Shown here: in pieces, positions 1 through 9,079 of the stretch
Layout: each line of letters opens with the position of its first letter
Numbering within the stretch: the stretch's first letter is position 1
Position numbers and translations under genes: made by a program
NCBI GenBank assembly: GCA_002308575.1
Contig: DBVY01000038.1
Coordinates: forward strand, 35,789-48,451
Source: Christensenella sp. UBA1252
Lineage (GTDB): Bacteria > Bacillota > Clostridia > Christensenellales > CAG-1252
DNA length: 12,663 nt
Direction of reading: 5' to 3'
Notes under the pieces: model-generated
Database searches by the model: none
The model's input: only the letters and a program-made list of their open reading frames with translations
What the model was told of the DNA's origin: nothing

Positions 1-3000
1 GACGCGGGTTTGGTCTATAATATGCCACAAGGCGTTTTGCGCATCAAAGGAACGACTGATTTTTCCAACTTTTTACAATACAACTGGATCAGCGGCTTGA
101 TCGTCAAAGAGCGCGGACGCGCCTTGATCTACGCCTTAGGCGACGGAGAAGGAACGAACGGAGATTGGACGCTGAAACGCAGGCTTTACAATACGATCGA
201 CGACGTTCACAGTTGGGGCGAAGTCCTGCGCGTGGACGGAACGAAGTTTTCGGAGTCCGACCTCTTCACCGTAGACGGAACCGCACACACCGTCACGGTA
301 AAACAAGCCTACTCGACCTTCTCGACGGTTACGCAACTCGCGCTGACCGCGCTGAATATTCAACTCAACACGGGAGCGGGTGTGGGCGCGCTTCAATTTA
401 CTTCGGGCAACGCGAACCTGAGTTCAACTCTTCTTGCCGGAACGCTGACGCTCGGCAACGACCTCTCTTTCGCGGGAACGGGATTGAACTCCCTGACGCG
501 CGACAACGGGGGCAACGATCCTTTCAGCGGAACGTTTGAGGGCTCTGACAAAACGATCACCCTCGCGACGGGCGAGATCTACGGTTTGAACGCCGAAGGG
601 AATGCTCTCACCTCGAACAGCAAACAAGGCAATATTTACCGACATACGCATAACGGACTTTTTGCGGAAACCAAAAACGCAACGGTGCAAAACCTGACGA
701 TCGACGGCAATATAACGATCTATCAAAGCGAAACCGGCTTGCGCGCAGGGTTCCTGACGGCGTTTGCCGAAGGCTCTTTGACTCTTTCTTCCGTTACGAT
801 CGACGGCACGCTGTCCTACAAGACCAGCAGCAATTACACTTTCTCTTTCGGTACCGCGATCGGAAACGCAAACGGAACGGGACTTTCCGTTTCGGCGGAC
901 AGCTGCGATTTCACCGCCACCGTTACCGATACGACGGATTCAAACATAAACTTCGCGACCGTTCCCGTTTATTCTTTGATCGGCGGCTTCCTCGGCAGTT
1001 TGACGATCGGATCTGCGGATTCTCCGACGCAAAGCGTTTCGGTTGCAAATTCTTCGATCAATCTTACTTATTCGAAAACGACCAACACGAATCTGTCCTC
1101 CATCTTCGGCGGCGTGATCGCAGAGATCGGAAACTCCACTTACGTTAAGAGCGCGAAAGAAGGAAATGCGTTAACGGCGGGCAGAGCGGTTACGATCGAC
1201 ACCGTTTCGCTGACCTTGACCGCAACGGGAACGGCAAACAACGAAAGATTCGGCGGCATTCTCGGGGGCGATTGGCTTTCTTGCGACGTAACGATCGACG
1301 GGCTCACGATCGACGCATCCGTAACCGCGAACGGAAACGCGACCGCAACGCCGTTCGGCGGCTTGACGCAAACCGCAACGGGCGCCTGGAACCTTCTTTC
1401 TTTGACGCTCTCTTCCGCAACGTTTGCCCTTCCGAGCAATTCTTCCACGTTCGGATTCATCGCGAATAAGTCCTACACGAATCGGACGGTCGACCTCACG
1501 ACCACCACGAAGATCCAACCCGAAAGCGCGCTCTATCTCGAAGTTACGGACGCATCTTACGCGATCGGCGCGTTGACGTTCAGCGGGAACCCGACTTTCG
1601 CCTGTTTCGACGAACTCGTTTTAAGCGGGATCGGAACGGGCTCCGACGTTACGCAAAACGGAAACTCCGTGATCTCCGTGACGACGTCCGGCAACGCGAT
1701 CGACACGACGGGCAGCGACTACAACACCTATTTGAACAAAACGGCGTACGGCAGAACGGCAAACGGCGCGGTCAATCCGAACGTTCGCTATTACTATAAC
1801 GTTGCGTACGCGCGCTCGCACACCGCGACGAGCAAATACGATTTCCTCGTTTGGTCGATCAAAACCTACGCGCATTCGTCGCTTGCCGATTGGTTTACCC
1901 CCACGGGTTCCACGTTCTCGGGAAGCCTTGATATGACCGGATTATCTTACTATCCCGTGGATTTGGAAAGCAATATTACTTTCTCGAGCGCAACCATAAA
2001 ATTGGATAATGTTTTGACGGAATCTTCCGTACATTTCGCGTATCGTTACACGAGCGGAACGCTCCAAACTTCCACCGCCCGCACGACGCTCTCTTCCACA
2101 AATCAGCACTATCTTATGCACGCCGCCGTTTTCAGAAACGTCGCAACCTCGAACGTTACGCTGACCACCGTAACGATCCAAGGAAACGTTCCCCTGCTCT
2201 CTTCTTCGTTCTGCGGCTTCCTGATCGCGGGAACGCTCGGCGGTTCGGACGCGGGCAAAGCGAAAGCAACGCTGACTTCGATCACGCTGAACGGCGTTTA
2301 CGTTTCCACGGCGAGCTCGCATTTGACGTCGAACGGCTACGCGCCGTTGATGATCAACAAGATCGGCAAAAACACGACGCTCGATTGGAACGGCGCAACG
2401 CAATCCGACTATTCCACGTATTCCGCAAGCGGTTACTACGCAGGTTCGAGTTTGATCGGCGACGTAGGCGACGCGGCGGCGCGCGCGATCTATATGACAT
2501 TCTCGCATATGGCGCTCGACGCGCGTATATCGGCGACTTCCATTGACAATTTCGACACCGTTTACAGCTCGTTGAAATCCGTTTTCAGCCGCGCGACCTT
2601 CTTAAACTCTTTCCTCTATTTCAGCGAAAGCTCCGCCGGCTATACGTTCGAAGCCACCGAGGACAGAACGAGCGCCGTCAGTGCGACGCACACGGTCACG
2701 TACGGAAAAGAAATCACCACCTCCGTAGAAAAAGCGGACAAACAAAAGAAGTATTACGGCTCGGAGTATTACGTCCACCCGACGGCGTTTCAATCCGCTT
2801 CCTCTTACGACTTTTCGAACGGATTCCTTCCCTACGTTTACGTTGCCTATAACCTTGGCGAAAAGAAACACGAGATCGCGGTCAACGTTACGTTCGCGAG
2901 CGAGATCGAAGGATGCGGCAAATACGGCGATCCCTTCATTATCGACGACGACGAAAAACTCCCGATCCTTTCCAAGATTCTCTCGGGCGGCGACGTCGGT

Positions 3001-6000
3001 AACACCGTGCAACTCTATTTACCGTCCGATCTGACCTCTTTCGACAACACGGGCACGACCTATACCAAATATCTTTACAATTTCGACACGGCGACGCTGA
3101 CCTCGTCGAACGGCGGCGCGAGCCAAACGAACGCGAACGTTCGCCGCTATTTGGCGGGCGCCTATTTCGTTATCACGCGCGACATCACGCTTCCTTCCGA
3201 TTATATCGCGCTCGGCACGGCGGCAGACGCGCAATACGCGTTCCGCGGCGTCATCGTGGGCAGAGGTAACCCTGTCGTAACGAACACCTCTCCGAACCCC
3301 CTCGTTCAGTCCTCGAACGGTTGCGTTTTGAAAGACTTTACGCTGGACGTGGACGTCGATTACGACAGCGCGAACACGATCGAGCTCGCTTCGCCTCTCG
3401 GCGGCGACACCTTTGCGTACAGCAACGGCATTCAATCCTACGGCGCATTGATCCGCCAGATCATGGGCGGCGACACTTTTATCGACGCGGTGGACGTCAC
3501 CTTTACGTCCGTCTCGTTCTCGATCACAGCGAAAACCGTTTCGAATTATCCGAGGCTGACGCCCGTCGGCGGATATGTCGGCGCGCTCGTAAACGGCGGC
3601 TTGATCTTCCGCAATATGAGTTCGACGAACGTCGGTTTGACGGCGGCGGAATTCAACAAAATCGCGGACGCCGGCTATCTGTACGTAAACCCGATCATCG
3701 GGCGCGTGCTCGCGGGCTACGCGTTCCACGAAACGAGCGCCTATCGCCCGACCGAAAGCGCCTGCACGCTGAAAAACGGAGAAAAGAACTACACGATCGC
3801 CGACCTCTCCCTCTCCGCGGGAAAACTCAACGTAACGTACGCAAATTCGAAGTTTACGGTCACCGTGCCCGACGGACAGGCGATGTTTATCCTCGGGGCG
3901 ATCGTAAACAGCGGCGCGGCAAGCGCGGCTTACGACGCGTCTACGGCGCAACCCTATGAAGACTTTACGGACACGTTCTGGTCCGCTTATCGTGCGCATA
4001 CGACGGCGAGAGCGGGCGCCGCTTACACGGCGGTCGGAGTTTCGGGCTTCGCGAGCGACGCCGATTTCACCGATTACGCGTCCCTCGATTCTTACACCGC
4101 CACGCTCGTCAAGATCCCTTACGTCATTCGCGCTTACAGCAACAAAACAGGTAGCGTCTATCACGCGCGCTCTTTAACCTCTTCGGATTCGACGATCGTC
4201 TCAATCACCGGCAATTGCGACGTTGCGCAAGGGTTCCGCGGAATCGGCAGCATGTATTACGACAGCAACTATTTGCGCCTGCGCATTTCTTCGCTGTCGG
4301 GCGCTTGGGATGATCCTACGGAATCGGATCCGTATGCATACACCGTAACCCTTCATATCCGCTATTTGGAATACGCATACAAATACGCCACCGCGTATCA
4401 CGCCGTCACGAACACGGCGGGACTCGGCTTATTCAATACGACGTTTTTGAAGACTCCCGCTTCGAGCGGCATCACGAATCTGATCCTCGCGGGCAGCATT
4501 TACTATAACGTCTACACCGTTTCGGGCAGCGCGATCACCTGCCTGTTGAACAGTTCGGACGAAAACGGCGCGGATTACGACCAATTGCTTTCGGTCGGCG
4601 GCGTGATCGGTTATATCACGAAACCGTTCTATTTCAAAAACGTGACGTTCAACGGATTGTCCGTTGAGGGCGTCAAGAACGTAGGCGGTCTCGTCGGTTA
4701 CACCTTCCAACAAGCCACGGATTGCACGTCGGTCTCGCAAATTCTTTACGACGCAACCGCTTCGAACACAAAACCCGTTGTTTCTCCGGGCGTCGTCAAC
4801 GCGACGGGCGGTTTGACCGCAGGCGGTCTCGTCGGTCGTTTGTATCGCGCGAGCATCGCGATCACGAGCAGCGTAACGAGCGGATACACCGATATCAAGA
4901 TCGGAAATATCTATATGAAGAGCGGAACGCCGGACGACGCCGGTAAAGCCTACCCCGACAACCAAATCACGGGCGCGGGCGGTTTGATCGGAAACGGTTG
5001 GGCTCGCCATAACGATAATAACTACGTGCTCAAAGATACGATCCACGGCGATCAAACGTCCAACAACCTCCGCCCGATCTCGATTACGAATATCAACGTT
5101 ACCAAAGGAACGAATAACGCGTTAGTCAAGGTTTTGAACGACACAGGCGCGACGCAGAGAAACTACGCCGGCGGATTCTTCGGCGTCGTTCACAACTGCC
5201 TCTTGACCATTTCACATTGCAAGCTCACGAACGTAAACGTCAAGGCGAACGTCGTGGGCGGCGTCTTCGGAAAAGCCACGCAAAAGTATTCGATCCATAT
5301 CGTAGACGTAGAGGTTGACGGCGCGAACGCAGCGACCCTTGACGGCGCGAGATACGCGGGCGGCATCGCGGGCTGGCTTTTCGGACACGATGAATTCTAC
5401 ATCGAAGTCGCTTCCACCGTCGTAAAGAACTATACGATCGTTTCTTCCACCACGAACAGTCAAGCCGCGGCGGCAGGCGGCGTCTTCGGTTGCGCCGAAG
5501 GCGAAAACAAAAACGTATCCGATTCGAATAACCACGTTTGCGAGATCAATAACGTAACGGTGGACAACGTTCAAATCCAAACCAATTACACGGACAGCAA
5601 CCCCGCCGCGGCGGGCAACACCACGGCCGGAACGGGCGGATTCATCGGCCTGCTTACCGGTAAAAACTCTAACACCAAGTTCAAATTCAGCGGCTATAAC
5701 CTCTTGATAAAGGATTCCACGCTGACCTATTTGGCGGGCGGATTGACGAACAAATCGACGTCCGCGACCAACCGCAAGATCGGCGACATCATCGGCAACA
5801 ACAACATTTCCTCGACCGTAAAATTCGTCGGCGTGTCGGTGCAAAACGCGAGCTACTGCGGAAAGCACGCAGGCTATTACAATTCCGCGAACGAAAATTA
5901 CGGCTCGGACGGAACCTTCGGAAGCGGCTACATCGTCTTCGCGGACTTCGCGGGAACGAATACGAACACCGCGTTCTCCACCGTTCAGGACGGCACGTCG

Positions 6001-8565
6001 AACGCGGACGATTACGTAAACGTCGCCGTTGCTTCTCCCTACATGACCGCAAACCCGAGCGTAACGATCGGCGGCGTCCTTTTGACGGGCGACGGCGTCG
6101 GCACGGCGGTCGACTCCCTGCCGATCCAATCGATCCTGACGGATAACGCAAAGTATAAATACGCGATCGACAACTACTACACCGGCTCTTCGGGCAACAA
6201 AAACGGCGCGACTTGGAACAGCTACGCAAGCAAACTCACGATGTTTACGTCCAAAGTTACGTCCGGTTATATCGGAACGAATTTCCCGATCCTGATCGCG
6301 GACGACTCCGACAAAGCGAACACGACCAAAATGATCAATTCGTATCTCAGGCTTTTGACGAACACTCGTTACAGTTTCCAAGCGGATACGGCGGGCGTGT
6401 ATGAAGTCGTGATCTACCGTATGACCTATGAAAACGGCGTCTTTACGCCCTACCTGTCGAACGTCAGTTTGAAAAAGGACGCCAACGGCTTCTTCACGAC
6501 GAACGCCGCGGTCGACAGCGGTTCCGTTCAGTTCTCTTTGATCGACGTCCGCTTCTTCGATCCCGCGAAAGGCCCCAACGAATCGCTGAAAGTCGCCTAT
6601 CACCTGTACGTTCCCGTCTTCGTGGAAAGGATCCTTGATTACAGCTTCGATATCGCCGTCCAAACCGGTACGACTTATCTCGAAAGCTCCTATACGTCGA
6701 GATACGGGCAAGCGTTGATCGAAAACCTCGGATCGCCCGTTACCCTTTACTTCCGTTACACCTATTCGAGGTCGGCGCAAGAATGGGCGGACGCCATCAA
6801 TGCGGGCGAAAACGTCCACCGCAATTACGCGAAACAGCTCTATTTCTATAAGGCGAACACAAACGACTCGCTGAAAGATTTCCCGACGAGCACCATCCTC
6901 GTCCTCGTGGATAAAAACCGAGGCGGCAAAGTCTATTACGCAACGATCGGAACCGCGCTTTCGGGCAACACCTTAAACCTTTCCGCATTCAAAGAAACGA
7001 TGACGAAAACGGCGGACGTCCTTACGTTCGGCGGCAACGCTTTCGCACCTTTGACTTTTGACACCATGCTGGGCGTTACGGTAAGCACCGTCGGCGGCGG
7101 AACGGACACGCTCGTTGCTTGCGACGCGCAGTACGCGACCCTTATGATCGGAAACCAAGGCTACCGCCTTGCAACCGACGAGGAACTCGCGGACAACAGC
7201 GTCACCAAATACACCGCGTCGGTCGCGCAATCCATCTTGGAGCGCTATTATCTTTCGATCTTTACCGAATCCACGCCGGCGAACGATCTGTTGTTCCATT
7301 ACTTTTTGATCACGACGCCCTCCACTTTCAACGATACGTTGCCGCCCGCAAAGATCGCGGATACAGGCAGTCACACGATGGTCCACCTTACGATGGGCAA
7401 GATCTTCCACCACAGCGATTTGCACGTTTCCAGCCGTTCGAGCGACGGCTCGCAGATCATGACGACCGACAACGACGATTTGATCGTTACGCTGATGACG
7501 GAGATCGGACTCAGCGACGATCTCGATTCCGGTATCAAAGAGGACGTCAGGAGCATGATCGTGGCGTCGAACGTCTATCAAAGCTTCATCATCTATTTGA
7601 ATCGAAAGGAAGGCGCCACGACGGCGAAAGCCGTCATCGGCTCGCCGACCGTTACGGGCTCGTATACCGTGGATTACGTGTTAAATACGCTCGCGGACAG
7701 CAACGACGCCACCTCGTATGCGGTGGCGAACGTGCGCGTAAAGACGACGTCGATCGAAGTCGTTACATCCAGTTTGAACCTATCCTTCCAAAGTCACGAC
7801 AAATTCGAAGTCCATGCATCCGTCACCATAACGTACGCCGCGGATAAGATCAAAGCGCAGTTCCCGGGCCGCGGCGTGAATTTTGAAACGAACGGCGTTA
7901 CGATCTCCGCCGACTCGAACGTCGCGTTCTCGACGGAAGGCACGACATACAGCAAAAACTCGATCAACGAAGTTGAAACGCCCGCCGTTTCCTATTATTC
8001 CGAAGCCGAACCGCTTTCCGCCAAATTGGATCTCAGCGCCCTCGGCGACGGCGGCGGTAGCTATACGCCGCTCGGCATCAATGCGCTGAACCTCGAATCC
8101 GAGACCCCGAATATCGCCGATTTCGACCTCGGCGCCTTTATCAACGCAACGTCGGTCGAAGATCAGATCACGACCTACACGAAAGCGACCGTAAAAATTA
8201 CTTTGATGCAAAAGAACGCGGACGGCGAATACGTAACGCCTTTGACCATCGGCAATTACTTAACGGTCACGATGGAAGGCGAAGCCGCGAACGCCGTGCA
8301 AAACAACGGCACCGATTTCACGTTCGTGATCTTGACGACGAACCCGAATTTCTTCCGCGCCAATCCGTCCGAGATCACCCTTCCGACGATACACGTCCAC
8401 GTAAAGACCGGATCTCTGCTCGAAAGCGCAGGCGGCGCCTATTCCAATTACAAAATTTGGGTCGAAGTCGTTCTCTCAAACGGCGCGGATCCGATCGAAG
8501 CGTCGCGCGTTTCGAATTACGTGATCTACACGAACGCGAAGATCCTGCCCTACTACATCAGTTAG
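1..8565 (+). CDS. Giant beta-helix (GLUG-like repeat) surface protein, 5'-truncated by the window
   Basis: The frame is open from base 1 to the TAG at 8563-8565, giving 2854 visible residues. The first in-frame start-like codon (TTG at 10) has no ribosome binding site and sits in ordinary protein sequence, so the true start lies outside. Residues are numbered from base 1. The protein is rich in Thr, Ser, Asn, Gly and Val, and very poor in Cys and Trp. Three beta-helix-like modules are visible: one opening with an FSGTFEG-type element (175-181), a second after a GCGKYGDPFII linker (971-981) with an FRGVIVG element (1081-1087), and a third with GG-(L/V/I/F)-x-G motifs near 1534, 1562, 1608, 1660, 1724, 1753, 1787, 1826 and 1879. 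These motifs resemble GLUG repeats of bacterial adhesins. Residues about 2040-2854 are a different, non-repeat region. No LPxTG, C-terminal membrane helix or obvious cell-wall-binding repeat is seen. Adhesion or surface-layer function is inferred. Confidence 0.85.
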   Translation, partial: DAGLVYNMPQGVLRIKGTTDFSNFLQYNWISGLIVKERGRALIYALGDGEGTNGDWTLKRRLYNTIDDVHSWGEVLRVDGTKFSESDLFTVDGTAHTVTVKQAYSTFSTVTQLALTALNIQLNTGAGVGALQFTSGNANLSSTLLAGTLTLGNDLSFAGTGLNSLTRDNGGNDPFSGTFEGSDKTITLATGEIYGLNAEGNALTSNSKQGNIYRHTHNGLFAETKNATVQNLTIDGNITIYQSETGLRAGFLTAFAEGSLTLSSVTIDGTLSYKTSSNYTFSFGTAIGNANGTGLSVSADSCDFTATVTDTTDSNINFATVPVYSLIGGFLGSLTIGSADSPTQSVSVANSSINLTYSKTTNTNLSSIFGGVIAEIGNSTYVKSAKEGNALTAGRAVTIDTVSLTLTATGTANNERFGGILGGDWLSCDVTIDGLTIDASVTANGNATATPFGGLTQTATGAWNLLSLTLSSATFALPSNSSTFGFIANKSYTNRTVDLTTTTKIQPESALYLEVTDASYAIGALTFSGNPTFACFDELVLSGIGTGSDVTQNGNSVISVTTSGNAIDTTGSDYNTYLNKTAYGRTANGAVNPNVRYYYNVAYARSHTATSKYDFLVWSIKTYAHSSLADWFTPTGSTFSGSLDMTGLSYYPVDLESNITFSSATIKLDNVLTESSVHFAYRYTSGTLQTSTARTTLSSTNQHYLMHAAVFRNVATSNVTLTTVTIQGNVPLLSSSFCGFLIAGTLGGSDAGKAKATLTSITLNGVYVSTASSHLTSNGYAPLMINKIGKNTTLDWNGATQSDYSTYSASGYYAGSSLIGDVGDAAARAIYMTFSHMALDARISATSIDNFDTVYSSLKSVFSRATFLNSFLYFSESSAGYTFEATEDRTSAVSATHTVTYGKEITTSVEKADKQKKYYGSEYYVHPTAFQSASSYDFSNGFLPYVYVAYNLGEKKHEIAVNVTFASEIEGCGKYGDPFIIDDDEKLPILSKILSGGDVGNTVQLYLPSDLTSFDNTGTTYTKYLYNFDTATLTSSNGGASQTNANVRRYLAGAYFVITRDITLPSDYIALGTAADAQYAFRGVIVGRGNPVVTNTSPNPLVQSSNGCVLKDFTLDVDVDYDSANTIELASPLGGDTFAYSNGIQSYGALIRQIMGGDTFIDAVDVTFTSVSFSITAKTVSNYPRLTPVGGYVGALVNGGLIFRNMSSTNVGLTAAEFNKIADAGYLYVNPIIGRVLAGYAFHETSAYRPTESACTLKNGEKNYTIADLSLSAGKLNVTYANSKFTVTVPDGQAMFILGAIVNSGAASAAYDASTAQPYEDFTDTFWSAYRAHTTARAGAAYTAVGVSGFASDADFTDYASLDSYTATLVKIPYVIRAYSNKTGSVYHARSLTSSDSTIVSITGNCDVAQGFRGIGSMYYDSNYLRLRISSLSGAWDDPTESDPYAYTVTLHIRYLEYAYKYATAYHAVTNTAGLGLFNTTFLKTPASSGITNLILAGSIYYNVYTVSGSAITCLLNSSDENGADYDQLLSVGGVIGYITKPFYFKNVTFNGLSVEGVKNVGGLVGYTFQQATDCTSVSQILYDATASNTKPVVSPGVVNATGGLTAGGLVGRLYRASIAITSSVTSGYTDIKIGNIYMKSGTPDDAGKAYPDNQITGAGGLIGNGWARHNDNNYVLKDTIHGDQTSNNLRPISITNINVTKGTNNALVKVLNDTGATQRNYAGGFFGVVHNCLLTISHCKLTNVNVKANVVGGVFGKATQKYSIHIVDVEVDGANAATLDGARYAGGIAGWLFGHDEFYIEVASTVVKNYTIVSSTTNSQAAAAGGVFGCAEGENKNVSDSNNHVCEINNVTVDNVQIQTNYTDSNPAAAGNTTAGTGGFIGLLTGKNSNTKFKFSGYNLLIKDSTLTYLAGGLTNKSTSATNRKIGDIIGNNNISSTVKFVGVSVQNASYCGKHAGYYNSANENYGSDGTFGSGYIVFADFAGTNTNTAFSTVQDGTSNADDYVNVAVASPYMTANPSVTIGGVLLTGDGVGTAVDSLPIQSILTDNAKYKYAIDNYYTGSSGNKNGATWNSYASKLTMFTSKVTSGYIGTNFPILIADDSDKANTTKMINSYLRLLTNTRYSFQADTAGVYEVVIYRMTYENGVFTPYLSNVSLKKDANGFFTTNAAVDSGSVQFSLIDVRFFDPAKGPNESLKVAYHLYVPVFVERILDYSFDIAVQTGTTYLESSYTSRYGQALIENLGSPVTLYFRYTYSRSAQEWADAINAGENVHRNYAKQLYFYKANTNDSLKDFPTSTILVLVDKNRGGKVYYATIGTALSGNTLNLSAFKETMTKTADVLTFGGNAFAPLTFDTMLGVTVSTVGGGTDTLVACDAQYATLMIGNQGYRLATDEELADNSVTKYTASVAQSILERYYLSIFTESTPANDLLFHYFLITTPSTFNDTLPPAKIADTGSHTMVHLTMGKIFHHSDLHVSSRSSDGSQIMTTDNDDLIVTLMTEIGLSDDLDSGIKEDVRSMIVASNVYQSFIIYLNRKEGATTAKAVIGSPTVTGSYTVDYVLNTLADSNDATSYAVANVRVKTTSIEVVTSSLNLSFQSHDKFEVHASVTITYAADKIKAQFPGRGVNFETNGVTISADSNVAFSTEGTTYSKNSINEVETPAVSYYSEAEPLSAKLDLSALGDGGGSYTPLGINALNLESETPNIADFDLGAFINATSVEDQITTYTKATVKITLMQKNADGEYVTPLTIGNYLTVTMEGEAANAVQNNGTDFTFVILTTNPNFFRANPSEITLPTIHVHVKTGSLLESAGGAYSNYKIWVEVVLSNGADPIEASRVSNYVIYTNAKILPYYIS
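4591..5660 (+). repeat. GLUG-like repeat tract inside the giant protein
   Basis: At least nine copies of a GG-hydrophobic-x-G turn motif (for example GGVIGY, GGLVGY, GGLVGR, GGLIGN, GGFFGV, GGVFGK, GGIAGW, GGVFGC, GGFIGL) occur at residues about 1534 to 1879, spaced 28 to 64 residues apart. Each is followed by strand-like segments of the type xIxNVxVxG. This pattern is what is known as GLUG repeats, predicted to form turns of a right-handed beta-helix. Spacing is irregular and the DNA copies are degenerate, so the tract looks old and is unlikely to be a recent tandem expansion. Confidence 0.7.
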
Positions 8566-8614
8566 TTGATCGACTGATTTATGGATTTTTGTTTATAAGA
8601 TCGTAAACGCAAAA

Positions 8615-8649
8615 AAGAGAAGTCGTCCGTTCGTTGACGACTTCTTTTA
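8615..8649 (+). terminator. Intrinsic terminator of the giant surface-protein gene
   Basis: The arms GAAGTCGTC (8619-8627) and GACGACTTC (8636-8644) pair perfectly around an 8-base loop. The stem extends outward by A-U and G-U pairs into the run of T at 8645-8648. It starts about 50 bases after the stop codon. An outer pair, GTTTATA (8591-8597) with TATAAAC (8648-8654), could enclose it. Confidence 0.8.
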
Positions 8650-8764
8650 TAAACCGTATTTCCCGATCTCCTATCCTTAACTTTGCTCTCAAAGCGAAAT
8701 TTCACTGCCTTTTGGCAATTTCATACCGTTAGATATTTCAAAAATTCATAGAATTTATCCCATC

Positions 8765-8792
8765 GCGGCGTATCCCCCAAGGAATACGCCGC
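8765..8792. other. Perfect 9-bp inverted repeat (hairpin)
   Basis: GCGGCGTAT (8765-8773) and ATACGCCGC (8784-8792) are exact reverse complements around a 10-base loop. There is no adjacent T-run on either strand, so it is not a standard intrinsic terminator. It lies just downstream of the stop of the doubtful minus-strand frame at 8801. Confidence 0.5.
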
Positions 8793-8800
8793 CTCCCCGC

Positions 8801-8941
8801 TTACTTCGCCTTTTTATCGTTCGGCAAAAGATGCCTGCGGGCTTTCTTGCCCCATAATCGAAGCGTGGATTCCGCTTCGTCCTTATTGCCTCGGATCATC
8901 TCGTCCGTGGGGCTTTCTTCCTTTCTTTTCTCTCTTCTCAT
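8801..8941 (-). CDS. Doubtful small basic hypothetical protein (46 aa)
   Basis: From the ATG at 8941 to the TAA at 8801-8803 the minus strand encodes a charged, lysine/arginine/glutamate-rich 46-residue peptide, starting MRREKRKEE and ending NDKKAK. The frame is open further upstream, to 9097, but that would overlap the start of the plus-strand mini-gene and has only TTG or GTG starts without a ribosome binding site. In favour: the strand is purine-rich, codons such as GCG, ACG, GAA and AAG match the neighbours, and a hairpin follows the stop. Against: there is only AAGGA one or two bases before the ATG, there is no recognisable family, and inverted repeats in the region could explain the composition. 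I do not recognise it; it may be a remnant or chance frame. Confidence 0.22.
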   Translation of the reverse strand: MRREKRKEESPTDEMIRGNKDEAESTLRLWGKKARRHLLPNDKKAK

Positions 8942-9066
8942 ATCCTTATTATGCGCGGGAAGCGCCCGCTCTATGCAAAACGATCGCCCTCCGGTTTTGA
9001 AAAACTTTCCAAACGCTTCCTCTTTCTCAAACGAATAAAAGCGCGGTGACCTCACAACATAAAAGC

Positions 9067-9072
9067 AGGAGG
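9067..9072 (+). promoter_or_regulatory. Consensus ribosome binding site of the 33-residue gene
   Basis: AGGAGG, seven bases before the ATG at 9080. An exact match with ideal spacing in an otherwise non-coding stretch is the main evidence that the tiny frame is translated. Confidence 0.8.
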
Positions 9073-9079
9073 TAGTGAA

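Larger units (their letters stand above)
8650..9066. other. Intergenic region with several hairpins, no confident gene
   Basis: The left part (8650-8760) is AT-rich and holds only a weak hairpin: TGCC-TTTT-GGCA at 8706-8717, extended by GAAAT/ATTTC with a bulge. The right part (8765-8970) is more GC-rich and has three clean inverted repeats: 8765-8792 (9-bp stem), 8859-8879 (CGAAGCG / CGCTTCG, 7-base loop) and 8955-8969 (GCGGG / CCCGC). On the minus strand one frame stays open from 9097 to 8801. I found no convincing promoter for the downstream 33-residue gene: TTGAAA occurs at about 8997, but no good -10 box follows at the right distance. Confidence 0.5.

Noticed and set aside
5212..6819. 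535-codon open frame on the minus strand inside the giant gene (also 3019-4164 and 1942-2508)
   Set aside because: The sense gene seldom uses TTA, CTA or TCA codons, so antisense stops are rare. The products are Arg/Val/Asp-rich without family features, and the plus-strand protein is clearly the real one.
8847..9038. 63-codon plus-strand frame with a hydrophobic stretch, resembling a small secreted peptide
   Set aside because: Starts at a TTG without a ribosome binding site, and lies opposite a purine-rich frame that explains its Ser/Leu-rich composition.
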